From an uncultured Clostridia bacterium (GTDB taxonomy: Bacteria; Bacillota; Clostridia; Oscillospirales; Ruminococcaceae), in assembly GCA_947628655.1 (NCBI GenBank), contig CANRAS010000004.1, positions 62,001 through 126,000 on the forward strand: a DNA stretch of 64,000 nt, read 5' to 3'. Position numbers and translations under genes: made by a program. The notes below the pieces were generated by a model. The model made no database searches. It was not told the DNA's origin and was given only the letters and a program-made list of their open reading frames with translations. Shown here piece by piece: positions 15,921 through 25,881 of this stretch (positions within the stretch are counted from its first letter, which is position 1; every line of letters starts with the position of its first letter).

Positions 15921-17992
15921 GAGAGGTTTTAGCGCCGTTGGGCGGTATTGACAGCCTTTTTGCGGCGCTGAACGCGGGCGCGGGGGCTGTCTATGTCGGA
16001 ATGAAACGGTTTTCGGCAAGGAAAAACGCCGAGAATTTTTCCGATGAGGAATTAAAAACCGCCGTGTCGGAGTGTCACAGGCGCGGGGCAAGAGTTTATG
16101 TTACGCTTAATACGCTTGTTTTTGACAGCGAACTTGACGATTTGGCGAAATGTATCGTGCTGTGCGCCCAAATCGGCGTTGACGGCTTGATAATTCAGGA
16201 TTTGGGCGCGGCGGAGCTTGCAAAGGCGATTTGCCCAAAACTACCGCGCCATGCGTCCACCCAAATGACGCTTAACAGCGTTTTCGGCGTTAAAGCCGCG
16301 GAGGAATTGGGCTTTTCAAGAGTTGTAATCGGCAGGGAACTTTCGGAGCGCGAAATCTCGCATATTGCCGAAAATACCGACGCGGAACTTGAAGTTTTCG
16401 TGCATGGCGCGCTTTGTGCGTGCGTAAGCGGTCAATGCTATATGAGCGCGCTGTTCGGCGGGCGGAGCGGCAACAGAGGTTTGTGCGCACAGCCGTGCCG
16501 TTTGAATTTTACTTACAAGAACAGACAGAACGTTATTTCTCTGAAAGACGTGTCTTTGATCGATAAATTAAACACACCTGCTCTGCGCGGTGTGTGTTCG
16601 TATAAAATCGAGGGCAGAATGAAACGCCCCGAATATGTCGCGTGCGCTGTGGACGCGTGCAAAAAATCTCTTGCGGGCGAAGAATACGACAGCGAAAGGC
16701 TGGGCGCGATATTTTCGCGCGGAGGTTTTACCGATGGGTATTTCGACGGTTCTATGTCAAATATGACGGGAATACGCGATAAAGACGATGTTATGAACAC
16801 CGCGTCCGCAATTCGCGGGATTAAGGAGATTTACAAAAACGAATATCCGCGGTTTCCCGTAAATATCAGCGTTGAAATCCGCAAGGGCGAAAAGATACGG
16901 GTGTCGGGCAGTATCGTTCTTGAAAGGCAGGAAAACATAACGGAGCAGTTTTCGCTTTTGTCGGAAATAATTCCCGAAAACGCCGTCGGCAAGCCTCTCG
17001 ATGAAACTTCGGTCTGCGAAAGAATGGGCAAGTTCGGGGGAACGGCGTTCTATCCGCAAAAGATAACCGCGAAGGTGGACGGGGGTCTGTATGTTTCGGC
17101 GGGAGCGCTTAATTCTCTGCGCCGCGAGGTGTGCGGATTGCTTGAAAGCAGAATAACCGCCGTGTTTACAAATAAATACGAAACAAGAGAATATTCTCTG
17201 CCGAAAAAATCACCGCGCACGGCTTGTGATACGGTTCGTTTCCGCGCGGAGGTCGCAGACAGGGAACAGCTAAACGGGGCGCTGGCGCTCGATTTTGAGC
17301 TTATTTATGCGCCGATGTGTATTCTCGATGAAAACACGCCGAACAAGAAAAAAATAGCGGTAATGCCGCCGCTTATTCTTTCCGACTGCGAAGAACATTG
17401 CGAAAAACGGCTTTTGGAACTGCGCAGTATGGGATTTGACAAGGCTCTGGCGCAAACGCTTTCCCATGCGGCGCTCCTTAAAAAGTGCGGGTTCAGGCTG
17501 TTCGGCGGTTACAGAATGAATATTCTCAATTCGCTTTCCGCAAAGGTATGCGCCGATTTCGGGTTTACCGATATTACTCTTTCAATTGAGGGTTCATTAG
17601 CCGCGCTGTCCGAGATAAATTCTCCGTGTCCCGTCGGAATTGTGGCATACGGCAGGCTTCCGCTTATGCTGTTAAGGCGGTGTCCGATAGCGGACGGAAA
17701 GCCGTGCGGACGAAAAAACGCGCTTTATCCCAAAGGCGAGCCTTGCGGGGAGTGTATAAAGGACAGACGCGGGAATAATATTCCCGTTCTATGCGGAGGG
17801 AACAGCGTTGAACTGCTGAACCCCGATGTGCTTATGCTTTGCGACAAACCCGAAAAACTCGCAAAGTTCGATTTCGTGACGTTAAAATTCACTGATGAAA
17901 AAGATTTAGGGAAAATTCTCTCGATGTATAAAAACGGCGGTAAAATCAACGGAAATTTCACGCGCGGGCTATATTTCAAAGGCGCGGAATAA
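15917..17992 (+). CDS. U32 family peptidase-like protein (long form)
   Basis: 691 residues, cytosolic. The N-terminal half carries the U32 signature: LAPLGGIDSLFAALNAGAGAVYVGM, ARVYVTLNTLV, HASTQMTLNS, EVFVHGALCACVSGQCYMS, GNRGLCAQPCR and YKIEGRMKRPEYVA. The cysteines in the last motifs coordinate the iron-sulfur-like cluster known in the family. Residues from about 330 add the DUF3656-type and further C-terminal parts, including CPIADGKPCGRK and EPCGECIKDRRG. Bacterial U32 members studied include RNA-modifying enzymes (RlhA hydroxylates 23S rRNA) as well as proposed collagenases, so rRNA modification is a real alternative to peptidase. Translationally coupled to the ZapA-like gene. Confidence 0.85.
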   Translation: MREVLAPLGGIDSLFAALNAGAGAVYVGMKRFSARKNAENFSDEELKTAVSECHRRGARVYVTLNTLVFDSELDDLAKCIVLCAQIGVDGLIIQDLGAAELAKAICPKLPRHASTQMTLNSVFGVKAAEELGFSRVVIGRELSEREISHIAENTDAELEVFVHGALCACVSGQCYMSALFGGRSGNRGLCAQPCRLNFTYKNRQNVISLKDVSLIDKLNTPALRGVCSYKIEGRMKRPEYVACAVDACKKSLAGEEYDSERLGAIFSRGGFTDGYFDGSMSNMTGIRDKDDVMNTASAIRGIKEIYKNEYPRFPVNISVEIRKGEKIRVSGSIVLERQENITEQFSLLSEIIPENAVGKPLDETSVCERMGKFGGTAFYPQKITAKVDGGLYVSAGALNSLRREVCGLLESRITAVFTNKYETREYSLPKKSPRTACDTVRFRAEVADREQLNGALALDFELIYAPMCILDENTPNKKKIAVMPPLILSDCEEHCEKRLLELRSMGFDKALAQTLSHAALLKKCGFRLFGGYRMNILNSLSAKVCADFGFTDITLSIEGSLAALSEINSPCPVGIVAYGRLPLMLLRRCPIADGKPCGRKNALYPKGEPCGECIKDRRGNNIPVLCGGNSVELLNPDVLMLCDKPEKLAKFDFVTLKFTDEKDLGKILSMYKNGGKINGNFTRGLYFKGAE

Positions 17993-18004
17993 GAAAGGCT
18001 TATT

Positions 18005-19693
18005 ATGAATACTCTGCTTACACAATTTGAAAACAAATGCGCTCTGCTTGAAAAAGAATTATTCGGAGCAGATGATATATTCGGCGGTTTCATTGCCGAA
18101 TTTGGACGCGCCGCGGCTTTTGTTTCGGTGTGCAATATTAACGAGCAGGCTTATATTTTCAGAGCCTCCGCAAATTCCGCAAAAGAGGCGTGGCAAACAG
18201 CAAAAGAACGCGCCTCCGATTTTATCAGATCGGAGGGTTTGTCACCGCTTTGGGTAAAGGCGGATATTACGGCTGACGGCAAGAAACGGAAATATTCTGA
18301 CGTGTTGAAAACTATTTCCAAATGCCGGGAGAAATTTTTTCGGCGGGGAATAGCGTTTGACAATGACCTTTGCGCGGCTGTTATTGAAACCGAACTTAAC
18401 GAGTGTTCGCTTATTGACTATAAAGAGAGCAGAATTGAACTTACGGAACTCAACAAGTATTTTGCGGAAAATGATATTAAAACGCTGACGCAGTTTCCCG
18501 ATGAAGTGATAGTTTTCACTTGTAAAAGCGTATTTTGCGACCAAAAAAACGCCGTGTACGAACTGTACCCGCAGGGCAGAAACTGCGGCAGGCGCATACG
18601 GGACAGCTTTGATAAAGAAACTGCCGAAAGGCTCGTCACTACATCGGCGGAATATCTCGCAATGCAGATAGGACTTGACGGCAAGTTCGATTACGGATTT
18701 TACCCTACTTGCGAAAAGCTTATCCCGGGCTATAATATCCTTCGGCACGCGTCGTCTATCTGGAGTTTGCTTTGCTCCTACAGGATAACTCACGACAGGT
18801 TTATTTTGGAGCAGGCGGAGAACGCTATAGGGTATATGCTGAAAAATATGGCGCTGAAATACCCTAAACGCGAGGGCTTGGAGAATGTGCTTTATCTCTG
18901 CGAAAAGACAAAAAACGAAGTGAAGATAGGCGGTAACGCTATAGCTATAATCGTTCTGACGGAATATATGAATGTTTTGGGGAACGATAAATATGTAAAA
19001 ATCGTAAAACAGCTTGCTAACGGGATACTGGAGCTTTTCGACGAACGGAGCGGAAGTTTTTTCCACGTTTTGAAATATCCGTCGCTTGCGCCCTGCGATA
19101 AATTCAGAACGGTGTACTACGACGGCGAATGTGTGTTCGCTTTAAGCAGAGCATACGGTGTGACAAAAGACGCGCGGTACTTCAAGGCGGCGGCTATAGC
19201 TGTTGACAGATTTATCCGCGAGAACTACGAGCAGTACGCCGACCATTGGGTCGCATATGCCGTGAATGAACTGACAAAGCATATTCCGAGTGAAAAGTAT
19301 CTGAATTTCGGGATTTTAAACGTTCAGTCGAATTTGGAGAAGATACTCAATACAACAACGACATATCACACATATCTTGAACTTTTGTGTGTTTCGTTTG
19401 AACTTGTGCAGAGGATAAAGGAAAAGCGTTTAAATTGCTCCGCTTTGGAGGAATTTGACGAAAAAGCGCTTGCGGACGCGATATTTTACCGTGCCGACTA
19501 TATGCTGAACGGTTATTGCTATCCCGAATATGTTATGTATTTCCCGTGTCCGCACAATTCGCTCGGTGCGTTTTTCATTCGGCACGACAATTACAGAATG
19601 CGCATAGACGATGTTCAGCACTTTTGCAGCGCGTATTATTCTGTTTACAGAAATTATGAAAAGCTGGATGAAATAAGAAAACAAGACGGATAG
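18005..19693 (+). CDS. Unknown protein with a probable alpha/alpha-toroid domain
   Basis: 562 residues, with no signal peptide or membrane segment. I do not recognise a named family. Residues 1-160 are mixed alpha/beta (AYIFRASANSAKEAWQTAK, SPLWVKADITADGKKRKY, IAFDNDLCAAVIETELNE). From about 200 the sequence reads as repeated helical hairpins with aromatic and acidic loop residues (DYGFYPTCEKLIPGYNILRH, TVYYDGECVFALSRAYG, YADHWVAYAVNEL), as in (alpha/alpha)6 toroids of glycosidases, lyases or epimerases. The NILRH and YYDGE segments are probable active-site loops. It begins 12 bases after the U32 gene (GAAAGG site) and precedes the CapA/SGNH-like giant; the pair may act on a common polymer. 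Confidence 0.6.
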   Translation: MNTLLTQFENKCALLEKELFGADDIFGGFIAEFGRAAAFVSVCNINEQAYIFRASANSAKEAWQTAKERASDFIRSEGLSPLWVKADITADGKKRKYSDVLKTISKCREKFFRRGIAFDNDLCAAVIETELNECSLIDYKESRIELTELNKYFAENDIKTLTQFPDEVIVFTCKSVFCDQKNAVYELYPQGRNCGRRIRDSFDKETAERLVTTSAEYLAMQIGLDGKFDYGFYPTCEKLIPGYNILRHASSIWSLLCSYRITHDRFILEQAENAIGYMLKNMALKYPKREGLENVLYLCEKTKNEVKIGGNAIAIIVLTEYMNVLGNDKYVKIVKQLANGILELFDERSGSFFHVLKYPSLAPCDKFRTVYYDGECVFALSRAYGVTKDARYFKAAAIAVDRFIRENYEQYADHWVAYAVNELTKHIPSEKYLNFGILNVQSNLEKILNTTTTYHTYLELLCVSFELVQRIKEKRLNCSALEEFDEKALADAIFYRADYMLNGYCYPEYVMYFPCPHNSLGAFFIRHDNYRMRIDDVQHFCSAYYSVYRNYEKLDEIRKQDG

Positions 19694-19732
19694 ACCTGTT
19701 TTTCATCACGCTTTAAGGAGAAGTGATATTTT

Positions 19733-22700
19733 ATGTCCGACAGATTAAGGGCACCCGATAATTTTGCCGTTGAGGGCAAGGACGGCGCGGCGCTTTCCAC
19801 ATGGGATACGGTGGAGGGAGCGGACGGCTACAAATTGCAGTTTTTTACCGCCGATGAACCCGAAAGGTGCATTAAATCGCGTTATGCGCAGGATACAAAG
19901 AAAATGATACTCGGCTTTGAAAACGGCAGGGAGTATCTCGTGCGCGTATGCGCGTTTAAGTATAACGGAAATCTGGAGGAACGCGGGAATTTCACGGGGA
20001 AAATCCCGTTTACGCCTGTTTGTGTGACTTTGAAAGCGCAGGGAACTGTTTGCCTGAAAGCGGGCGAAACCGAGCAGTTGATATGCGAACAAAACGGCGA
20101 AACGCCTAATGTTCGTTATGAAACGGAAAATCCCGAAATCGCGGAAGTAAACTCCGACGGGGTAATTACCGCAAAAGCGAAAGGCGAGTGCTGTATAAAC
20201 ATAACGGCTGACGACGGGCAGACGTTTCGCACAAAGGTAGTTGTCGAACGCGCGCTGTCGGACGCGTTCGGCAAGGCAAGGCTTATGCTCTTAGGCGACA
20301 TTATGTGCGCTGTTTATCATCAAAGAGCCGTTTCTAAATTAAATTACGATTTTAACGACGCTTTTTTGCCGATAAAGGAAACGCTGTCTAAAGCGGATTA
20401 TGCTGTCGGCGTTCTCGAAACCACCTGTTACGACGCAAAGCCTTTTGAGTATGAACAACTTCGTTTGCAAGGAGGACCGCCGAACTGCAATTCGCCGTCA
20501 ACATTTATATCCGCGTGCGCAAACGCGGGAATTAACGGGCTTGTGACCGCAAATAATCACAATTGCGATACGGGAAAGGCGGGTCTTGAGGCGACCGTTG
20601 ACGAGATAAGACGGTGCGGACTTGACAACATCGGCACTATGGGCGATAATCCCGTTGTCGTAAAGGTGAACGGGATAAAAGTAGGAATAATCGCCTGCTG
20701 TATGATTTCAAACGGTTTGGAAAGTTCTTTCGGCGACGATATGTTTTCGGTAATTAATATTATCGGGAAATACGACGAGGATTATTTTCTGGAACTTGTA
20801 AACCGCGCGAGAGCGCTTGGCGCGGAATATGTTATCGCTTATCAGCATTGGGGCAAAATGAACTCCCTGAAACTTCTGAAAGCACAGACAGAAACCGCGA
20901 AGTTTATGGCAAATTCGGGCGTTGACCTTATTGTAGGTTCTCACCCGCACGTTATTCAAAGGTTCAGCTATATAAAGACCGACAACGGCAGTCGTGTTCC
21001 GTGCGCGTATTCTTTGGGCAACTTCCTGACGTCCATGGGCGAAATGCGCGAGAACCGCGACAGCGTTATTCTGAATGTGGAACTTACCCGCGAAGAAACG
21101 GGAAGTATAAACGCGAAACTTTCGTACATTCCGTGCATTTGCGAGAAAACGGAAAGCGGAGCCGTAGTTTGCCCCGCATTGCCTCCGCACAGCGAGGAGT
21201 GCCGCGAATCATTTATGCGCACAAAGCAGGCTTTAGGGAAACTGATAAATCATTTCCGCTACAGACCGACGGTTATGTTTTCGGGTTCTGCTATACTCTC
21301 CGATATTTTCGGAGCGGGCAGCGGTTTTCGCACGGACAAAACCGCGATGTACCTGTCGCAGATGTCGTTAGGTTCTGAAAAAAGTTTTGACCCGCCCGCA
21401 GACTGCACCGATGAAACGCTTAAACTCGAATTTACAAAGGATATTGCGGGGTATATCAAAAATACCGCGCCCGAATATCTGGCTGTCGATTTTTACACGG
21501 CGGCAAGCGTTTCCTGTCACCGCACGGATAATGTAAAGACCGAAGAACCGTGCTATTTTACAAATATAAGGCGTTTTCGCAATACGGATTTTTTTGAGAA
21601 ACATTCTTATGAATTGGTGCGCGTTCACCCGCCGTTCGGCGATGACGTTTGGCGTCCGCTGATAAAACGCTACGCGCAGGTGATAAAGTCGGCTATGCCG
21701 CGCGGCAGGGTAGTGCTGTTTAGAACAAGCATTTCCGAAAAGAAGTTCATAGGCTCCGAACTTAGAGTAGCCCCCGCGCCCGAACGCCGCAACAGGCTTA
21801 TTCGGGCAATGGAAGATTTGTTTATACAGATAGTTGACCCCGTTGTTATCGACCTTGCGAAATATTATTTCACAACAACGGAATTAAAAACCCCGCAGTT
21901 TGAAAAGGCATATTACGCGAACGCATACAGGGCGTTTGAAGAAGTCGCGGCTCAAAACGGCAGGCGTTACATCTATAAGCCCGACCTTGATATATGGTAC
22001 GACCGCGTTTTGAATTTCTATGACAATATGACCGCGCGGTCATATCAAAGCTGGCTTTTGGATATGAAATGCGCCGCCGACAAACTTATCGCGCGTACAA
22101 ACAAGGAATTTGCCGCAAAGCACCGCGGCAGAATACTCCGTATAAAACAAGCGGGCGAGTGCGACCTTTTGGCTCTTCGTGATTTCTTTAAAAATGACTA
22201 CGGCGCGGAGGAAGTCGTTCGCGCCGCAGAGATAATCGCAACCCTTGAACGCGGGAATTTAAGCAAGCCTTACGAGTTTTTCGAGCCTGCGTTTAAAAAT
22301 CACTACAACATTATAAAAACAATGGTTCGTCTGCTTGCGGCGGAATCAAATATCGCCGTGAACGAAATGAACGCCGAGATAGTTTTCCTCCTGCGCGGAA
22401 AACCGCAGTTCAAGCGCTATGTTGCGTCTCTCAACAGAATGACTATAGATATATGGGGCAGTTGTGTTTCCCGCGAATCCATAAATCATTGCAAGGACGC
22501 TTTCGTTGGGAAATACATCTTTAAGCAAGCGCCGATTTTGGCGTATGAAGATCCTATTGACATTGATTTTCCCGACGGCGCGGAGGAGTTTTGCGGGAGT
22601 TATTGGCGCAGAAGAACTATGCACGACGCGTTTGAAAGAAATGGGTTCGACGTCCTTGACGAAAGCAATTCGCAGTGGATAATGATTGATTTTTACGACC

Positions 22701-23242
22701 TTATCTGCTCGATGGCGGACTATAAGGGCGGGCTGTTTGAAGTCGATGATTTCATTCGCCGAACGGAATTTTACAAGAAAATCAAGAACGACTGCGTTGA
22801 CTGCTATTTATTTGAAAAGCGCGATATGAAATACTGCTTTGATATGATAACGCGTTTCGCACACGAGATGTACGAGATGTACGAAAATCGCATAATTTTG
22901 ATAAAAACCGACCCCAAGAACAGCTACATCACGCTTGACAACCGTCTTGTGGTGCTTGAGGACGACGGAATGTTTGAAATAAAGCGAAAGTTCATCTCGC
23001 TTTGCGAAGAACGCTTTGCAAGCGTTACGGGGTGTTATGTTATTGATATTTCCAAGCACTTCTTCTCGTCAGACAGTTTTCCGCTCGGCGGGGCGCATAT
23101 CGTTCACTATGAAAGCGAATTTTACCGTCAGGCGGCGCAGTATATCTCCGAAATACTGAACGGTTCGGAAAAGAAACTGTTCAGTACGGTTGACGATAAC
23201 TACTTGCTTTTACGGGGACTTAAACTCAATCGTAACAAATAA
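19733..23242 (+). CDS. FN3-BIG2-CapA-(SGNH/DUF6270-like)2 multidomain protein
   Basis: 1169 residues, AAGGAG site. Order: a fibronectin-III-like domain (residues about 5-90, with EGADGYKLQFF); a BIG2-like Ig fold (about 95-178, ENPEIAEVNSDGVITAKAKG); a CapA/PgsA-type metallophosphatase-like domain (about 182-475: LMLLGDIMC, LVTANNHNCDTG, AYQHWG, DLIVGSHPHVIQ, YSLGNF); then two regions resembling DUF6270 SGNH-type modules, the first near 513-736 (FSGSAILSDIFG), the second near 902-1150 (IDIWGSCVSRES, DISKHFF and a His near the end). Extracellular-type domains are present but there is no signal peptide. Probably involved in synthesis or esterification of a surface polymer; the specific role is unknown. 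Confidence 0.72.
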   Translation: MSDRLRAPDNFAVEGKDGAALSTWDTVEGADGYKLQFFTADEPERCIKSRYAQDTKKMILGFENGREYLVRVCAFKYNGNLEERGNFTGKIPFTPVCVTLKAQGTVCLKAGETEQLICEQNGETPNVRYETENPEIAEVNSDGVITAKAKGECCINITADDGQTFRTKVVVERALSDAFGKARLMLLGDIMCAVYHQRAVSKLNYDFNDAFLPIKETLSKADYAVGVLETTCYDAKPFEYEQLRLQGGPPNCNSPSTFISACANAGINGLVTANNHNCDTGKAGLEATVDEIRRCGLDNIGTMGDNPVVVKVNGIKVGIIACCMISNGLESSFGDDMFSVINIIGKYDEDYFLELVNRARALGAEYVIAYQHWGKMNSLKLLKAQTETAKFMANSGVDLIVGSHPHVIQRFSYIKTDNGSRVPCAYSLGNFLTSMGEMRENRDSVILNVELTREETGSINAKLSYIPCICEKTESGAVVCPALPPHSEECRESFMRTKQALGKLINHFRYRPTVMFSGSAILSDIFGAGSGFRTDKTAMYLSQMSLGSEKSFDPPADCTDETLKLEFTKDIAGYIKNTAPEYLAVDFYTAASVSCHRTDNVKTEEPCYFTNIRRFRNTDFFEKHSYELVRVHPPFGDDVWRPLIKRYAQVIKSAMPRGRVVLFRTSISEKKFIGSELRVAPAPERRNRLIRAMEDLFIQIVDPVVIDLAKYYFTTTELKTPQFEKAYYANAYRAFEEVAAQNGRRYIYKPDLDIWYDRVLNFYDNMTARSYQSWLLDMKCAADKLIARTNKEFAAKHRGRILRIKQAGECDLLALRDFFKNDYGAEEVVRAAEIIATLERGNLSKPYEFFEPAFKNHYNIIKTMVRLLAAESNIAVNEMNAEIVFLLRGKPQFKRYVASLNRMTIDIWGSCVSRESINHCKDAFVGKYIFKQAPILAYEDPIDIDFPDGAEEFCGSYWRRRTMHDAFERNGFDVLDESNSQWIMIDFYDLICSMADYKGGLFEVDDFIRRTEFYKKIKNDCVDCYLFEKRDMKYCFDMITRFAHEMYEMYENRIILIKTDPKNSYITLDNRLVVLEDDGMFEIKRKFISLCEERFASVTGCYVIDISKHFFSSDSFPLGGAHIVHYESEFYRQAAQYISEILNGSEKKLFSTVDDNYLLLRGLKLNRNK

Positions 23243-23271
23243 GAATTTTTACTCCAAAGGAATGGTCAGTT

Positions 23272-24486
23272 ATGAACATCAATAAATTCGGGAATATCTC
23301 GAACGCTGTTAAGAAAACGCTGTCCGTTTTGCTTTTGCTGTCCGCCGTATCGCTTTCGGGCTGTAGAAACGGCGGCGCGGACAGTTCTCAGGACAGCGAG
23401 TTTTCGTCGTCTTCCGCCGACGGTTCAACGCATATTCCCATAGAGAGCAGTTCTGATACAAGCACGGAAACGTCATACTCTTCAAGTTCGGCTCAAAGTT
23501 CAAAGTCAAGCACGACATCATCTATAAGCAGTTCTGCCGACAGCTCGTCTGAAACATCATCAGCGCAAAGCGTCGCGTCAACGAGCGTTTCGCAGTCAAA
23601 CGGGAGCGAGAACAGCAGTTCTTCCGTCATCAGTTCCGAACCCGAAGTACCGCCCGCGCCCGTCGTTATACCGAACTTTGAAGTGCCGTCGTCGCCGGGT
23701 ACGAATACCGCGTCGTCCGCAAAGGGCGTTATAGATTATTCCAATGCGTCACGCGGATATATCTCCGTGAAATACACGGGTGACAGGAGCAGGGCGAAAC
23801 TTATCGTGACCTGCGGCGGCAAACAGCCCGATTATACGCACGATGTATCTGTAAACGGCACGACGGATTATTTCCCGCTGTCATACGGCAGCGGAAACTA
23901 TACCGTTACGCTTTACGAGAAAAACGTCGATAATTCCAAATATACCGTGGTGGTATCGGCGCAGGTGTCGGCGAATATGCAAAGTTCGCTCTCGCCGTTC
24001 CTTGTTTCAAACGCTTACTGCGATTTTGACCAAAATTCACAATGCGTTTATAAAGCCGCGGAGTTATGCGCAGGCAAAACGGAGGAAATCGACAAGATAG
24101 CGGCGATATTCAATTGGGTGACAAGCAATGTTACTTATGATTACGCGCTTGCGGGTTCGGTGCGGTCGGGATATATGCCCGATCCCGAAAAGACATACAA
24201 CATACGCACGGGCATATGTTACGACTACGCGTCCTTAATGTGCGCAATGCTGCGTTCGCAGTCCATACCGACGCGGCTTGTCAAAGGCTACGCCTCTCCC
24301 GATATTTACCACGCCTGGAATGAAGTGTACACCGAACAGACAGGCTGGATAACTCCCGAACTTATGCTGAAAAACGCGGGGTACAATATCGTGGATTCCA
24401 CATTTTACGCGAATACCGATGATAAAGCGCAAATATCATCGTACATATCAAATTCGGCGAACTATCAGGCGATATACTATTATTAA
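23272..24486 (+). CDS. Lipoprotein with Ser-rich linker and transglutaminase-like domain
   Basis: 404 residues. The N-terminus has a signal peptide with lipobox (LLLLSAVSLSGC), so it is lipid-anchored outside the membrane. A Ser/Thr-rich disordered spacer of about 100 residues follows, then a small beta domain (about 155-240), then a transglutaminase-like cysteine protease fold: Cys in TGICYDYASLMCAMLRSQ, His in DIYHAWNEVY and Asp in NIVDSTF, in the usual order. Such proteins cleave or crosslink peptides at the cell surface. It starts 29 bases after the CapA-containing gene and 16 bases before the pilus-like module, so it may process wall or pilus components. Confidence 0.88.
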   Translation: MNINKFGNISNAVKKTLSVLLLLSAVSLSGCRNGGADSSQDSEFSSSSADGSTHIPIESSSDTSTETSYSSSSAQSSKSSTTSSISSSADSSSETSSAQSVASTSVSQSNGSENSSSSVISSEPEVPPAPVVIPNFEVPSSPGTNTASSAKGVIDYSNASRGYISVKYTGDRSRAKLIVTCGGKQPDYTHDVSVNGTTDYFPLSYGSGNYTVTLYEKNVDNSKYTVVVSAQVSANMQSSLSPFLVSNAYCDFDQNSQCVYKAAELCAGKTEEIDKIAAIFNWVTSNVTYDYALAGSVRSGYMPDPEKTYNIRTGICYDYASLMCAMLRSQSIPTRLVKGYASPDIYHAWNEVYTEQTGWITPELMLKNAGYNIVDSTFYANTDDKAQISSYISNSANYQAIYYY

Positions 24487-24502
24487 CAGAAGGTGAAAGA
24501 GA

Positions 24503-25543
24503 ATGATAAAGAAATTGACTTATGATGAAACCGCGTATTTCTGCGACCAGCTTGCGCTGATACTAAACGCGGGAATGACGTTATCCGACGGCATAGGAAT
24601 ATTGGGCGGGGACATTGAGGACAAAAAAGTAGCCTTGGTGTGCAAATCCCTGCTTAAAAGTCTGAACGACGGAAAAACGCTTTCGCAGGCGATGAACGAC
24701 AGCAATGTTTTCCCCGAATACGCCGTGAAAATGACGTCGATAGGCGAAATAACGGGACGGCTTGAAAACGTTCTGAACGGTCTTTCCGAATTTTACAGCG
24801 ACCGCGCGGAAATGTCGCGCGCGATACGTTCATCGGTTCTTCACCCGCTTATGCTCCTCGTGATGATGACCGTTGTAATTGTTGTACTTATTACGCTTGT
24901 TATACCGATGTTCGGAAATATTTTCGCGCAGTTTGACAGTTCTATAGGGGAAACCGTGAAAAGCACGGTTGACCTCGCATACGGCGTTGGAACGGTTATG
25001 CTTATCGTTTTGCTTGTAATAATCGCGCTTTCCATTATTATCGCCGTTCTGTTCAAAATCCCGTCAACGGGCAGGGCGCTGTCAAATTTCATCTCGGTTT
25101 TCCCTCCGACGCGCAAGATGTCAAGACGGTTTTCGCTCTCAAAGGTTTCGGGAGCGGTGAGTATGATGGTTTCTTCGGGAATAGCCCCCGATGAAATAAT
25201 GGAAAACGCGGCAAAACTCGTAGACGACAAGAAACTTTCGGCAAAACTTATGGAGTGCCGTCAGAGAGTGCTTGACGGCGAGTATTTCGCCGACATTATC
25301 TCCGAATCGGGAATTTTCCCGACAATGGCGGCGCGTTCGCTTAAAATAGCGTACAGTTCGGGTTCGTTTGAAAAGGCATGGAAAAAAATATCGGAGCAAT
25401 GCGGCGAGGCGGCAATGGACACCGCGTCAAGCATAGTTTCGTTTATCGAACCCGCTATTGTCATTGCTCTTACAACGGTTATCGGCGCGATTTTGCTGAC
25501 TGTAATGCTTCCGCTGATGAACATAATGTCCATATTGGGCTAG
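24503..25543 (+). CDS. PilC/GspF-type inner-membrane platform protein
   Basis: 346 residues. It has the two-fold GspF repeat: a cytoplasmic helical domain (YFCDQLALILNAGMTLSDGI and EYAVKMTSIGEITGRLENVL), a membrane hairpin (MLLVMMTVVIVVLITLVIP), a second GspF repeat (SKVSGAVSMMVSSGIAPDEI) and a C-terminal membrane segment (VIALTTVIGAILLTVMLP). In type IV pilus and type II secretion systems this protein transmits ATPase motion to pilin. First gene of a module with four pilin-like proteins and a PilT-like ATPase. No PilB, PilM, PilN, PilO or prepilin peptidase is present here. Confidence 0.93.
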   Translation: MIKKLTYDETAYFCDQLALILNAGMTLSDGIGILGGDIEDKKVALVCKSLLKSLNDGKTLSQAMNDSNVFPEYAVKMTSIGEITGRLENVLNGLSEFYSDRAEMSRAIRSSVLHPLMLLVMMTVVIVVLITLVIPMFGNIFAQFDSSIGETVKSTVDLAYGVGTVMLIVLLVIIALSIIIAVLFKIPSTGRALSNFISVFPPTRKMSRRFSLSKVSGAVSMMVSSGIAPDEIMENAAKLVDDKKLSAKLMECRQRVLDGEYFADIISESGIFPTMAARSLKIAYSSGSFEKAWKKISEQCGEAAMDTASSIVSFIEPAIVIALTTVIGAILLTVMLPLMNIMSILG

Positions 25544-25565
25544 CGGACAGCAGGGAAGTGATATT

Positions 25566-25880
25566 ATGAAAATTACGGCAAGAAAAGTGCTGTCCTACGC
25601 GGTGCCGTGCGTTCTGCTGGCGGCAATGCTGATATGGTTCGTCATATCGGTAAAGTCCGCCGACGCTTCAAGGAGCGAACGCGAACTTACGGCGCTGAAA
25701 AATTCCGTGGAAAACAGCATTACAATGTGCTATGCGTTTGAGGGGGCTTATCCCGAAAGCGTTGAATATCTCGTTTCAAATTACGGGCTTATTTTTGACA
25801 ATGACAAGTATATCATTCACTATGACGTATTTGCCCCAAATCTTCGCCCGACCGTGGTTGTTTTAGAAAGGCAGACATAA
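25566..25880 (+). CDS. Small single-pass pilin-like protein
   Basis: 104 residues: a short basic N-terminus (MKITARK), one membrane segment (VLSYAVPCVLLAAMLIWFVI), then an amphipathic helix (SERELTALKNSVENSITMCY) and a short region with AYPESVEYLVSNYG, reminiscent of the post-helix segment of GspG-type major pseudopilins. It lacks the Gly-Phe-Thr-Leu-x-Glu cleavage motif, so it may not be a classical prepilin. Position between the PilC-like and DUF4860-like genes, with spacings of a few bases, supports a role in the same filament or assembly platform. Confidence 0.6.
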   Translation: MKITARKVLSYAVPCVLLAAMLIWFVISVKSADASRSERELTALKNSVENSITMCYAFEGAYPESVEYLVSNYGLIFDNDKYIIHYDVFAPNLRPTVVVLERQT

Positions 25881-25881
25881 C

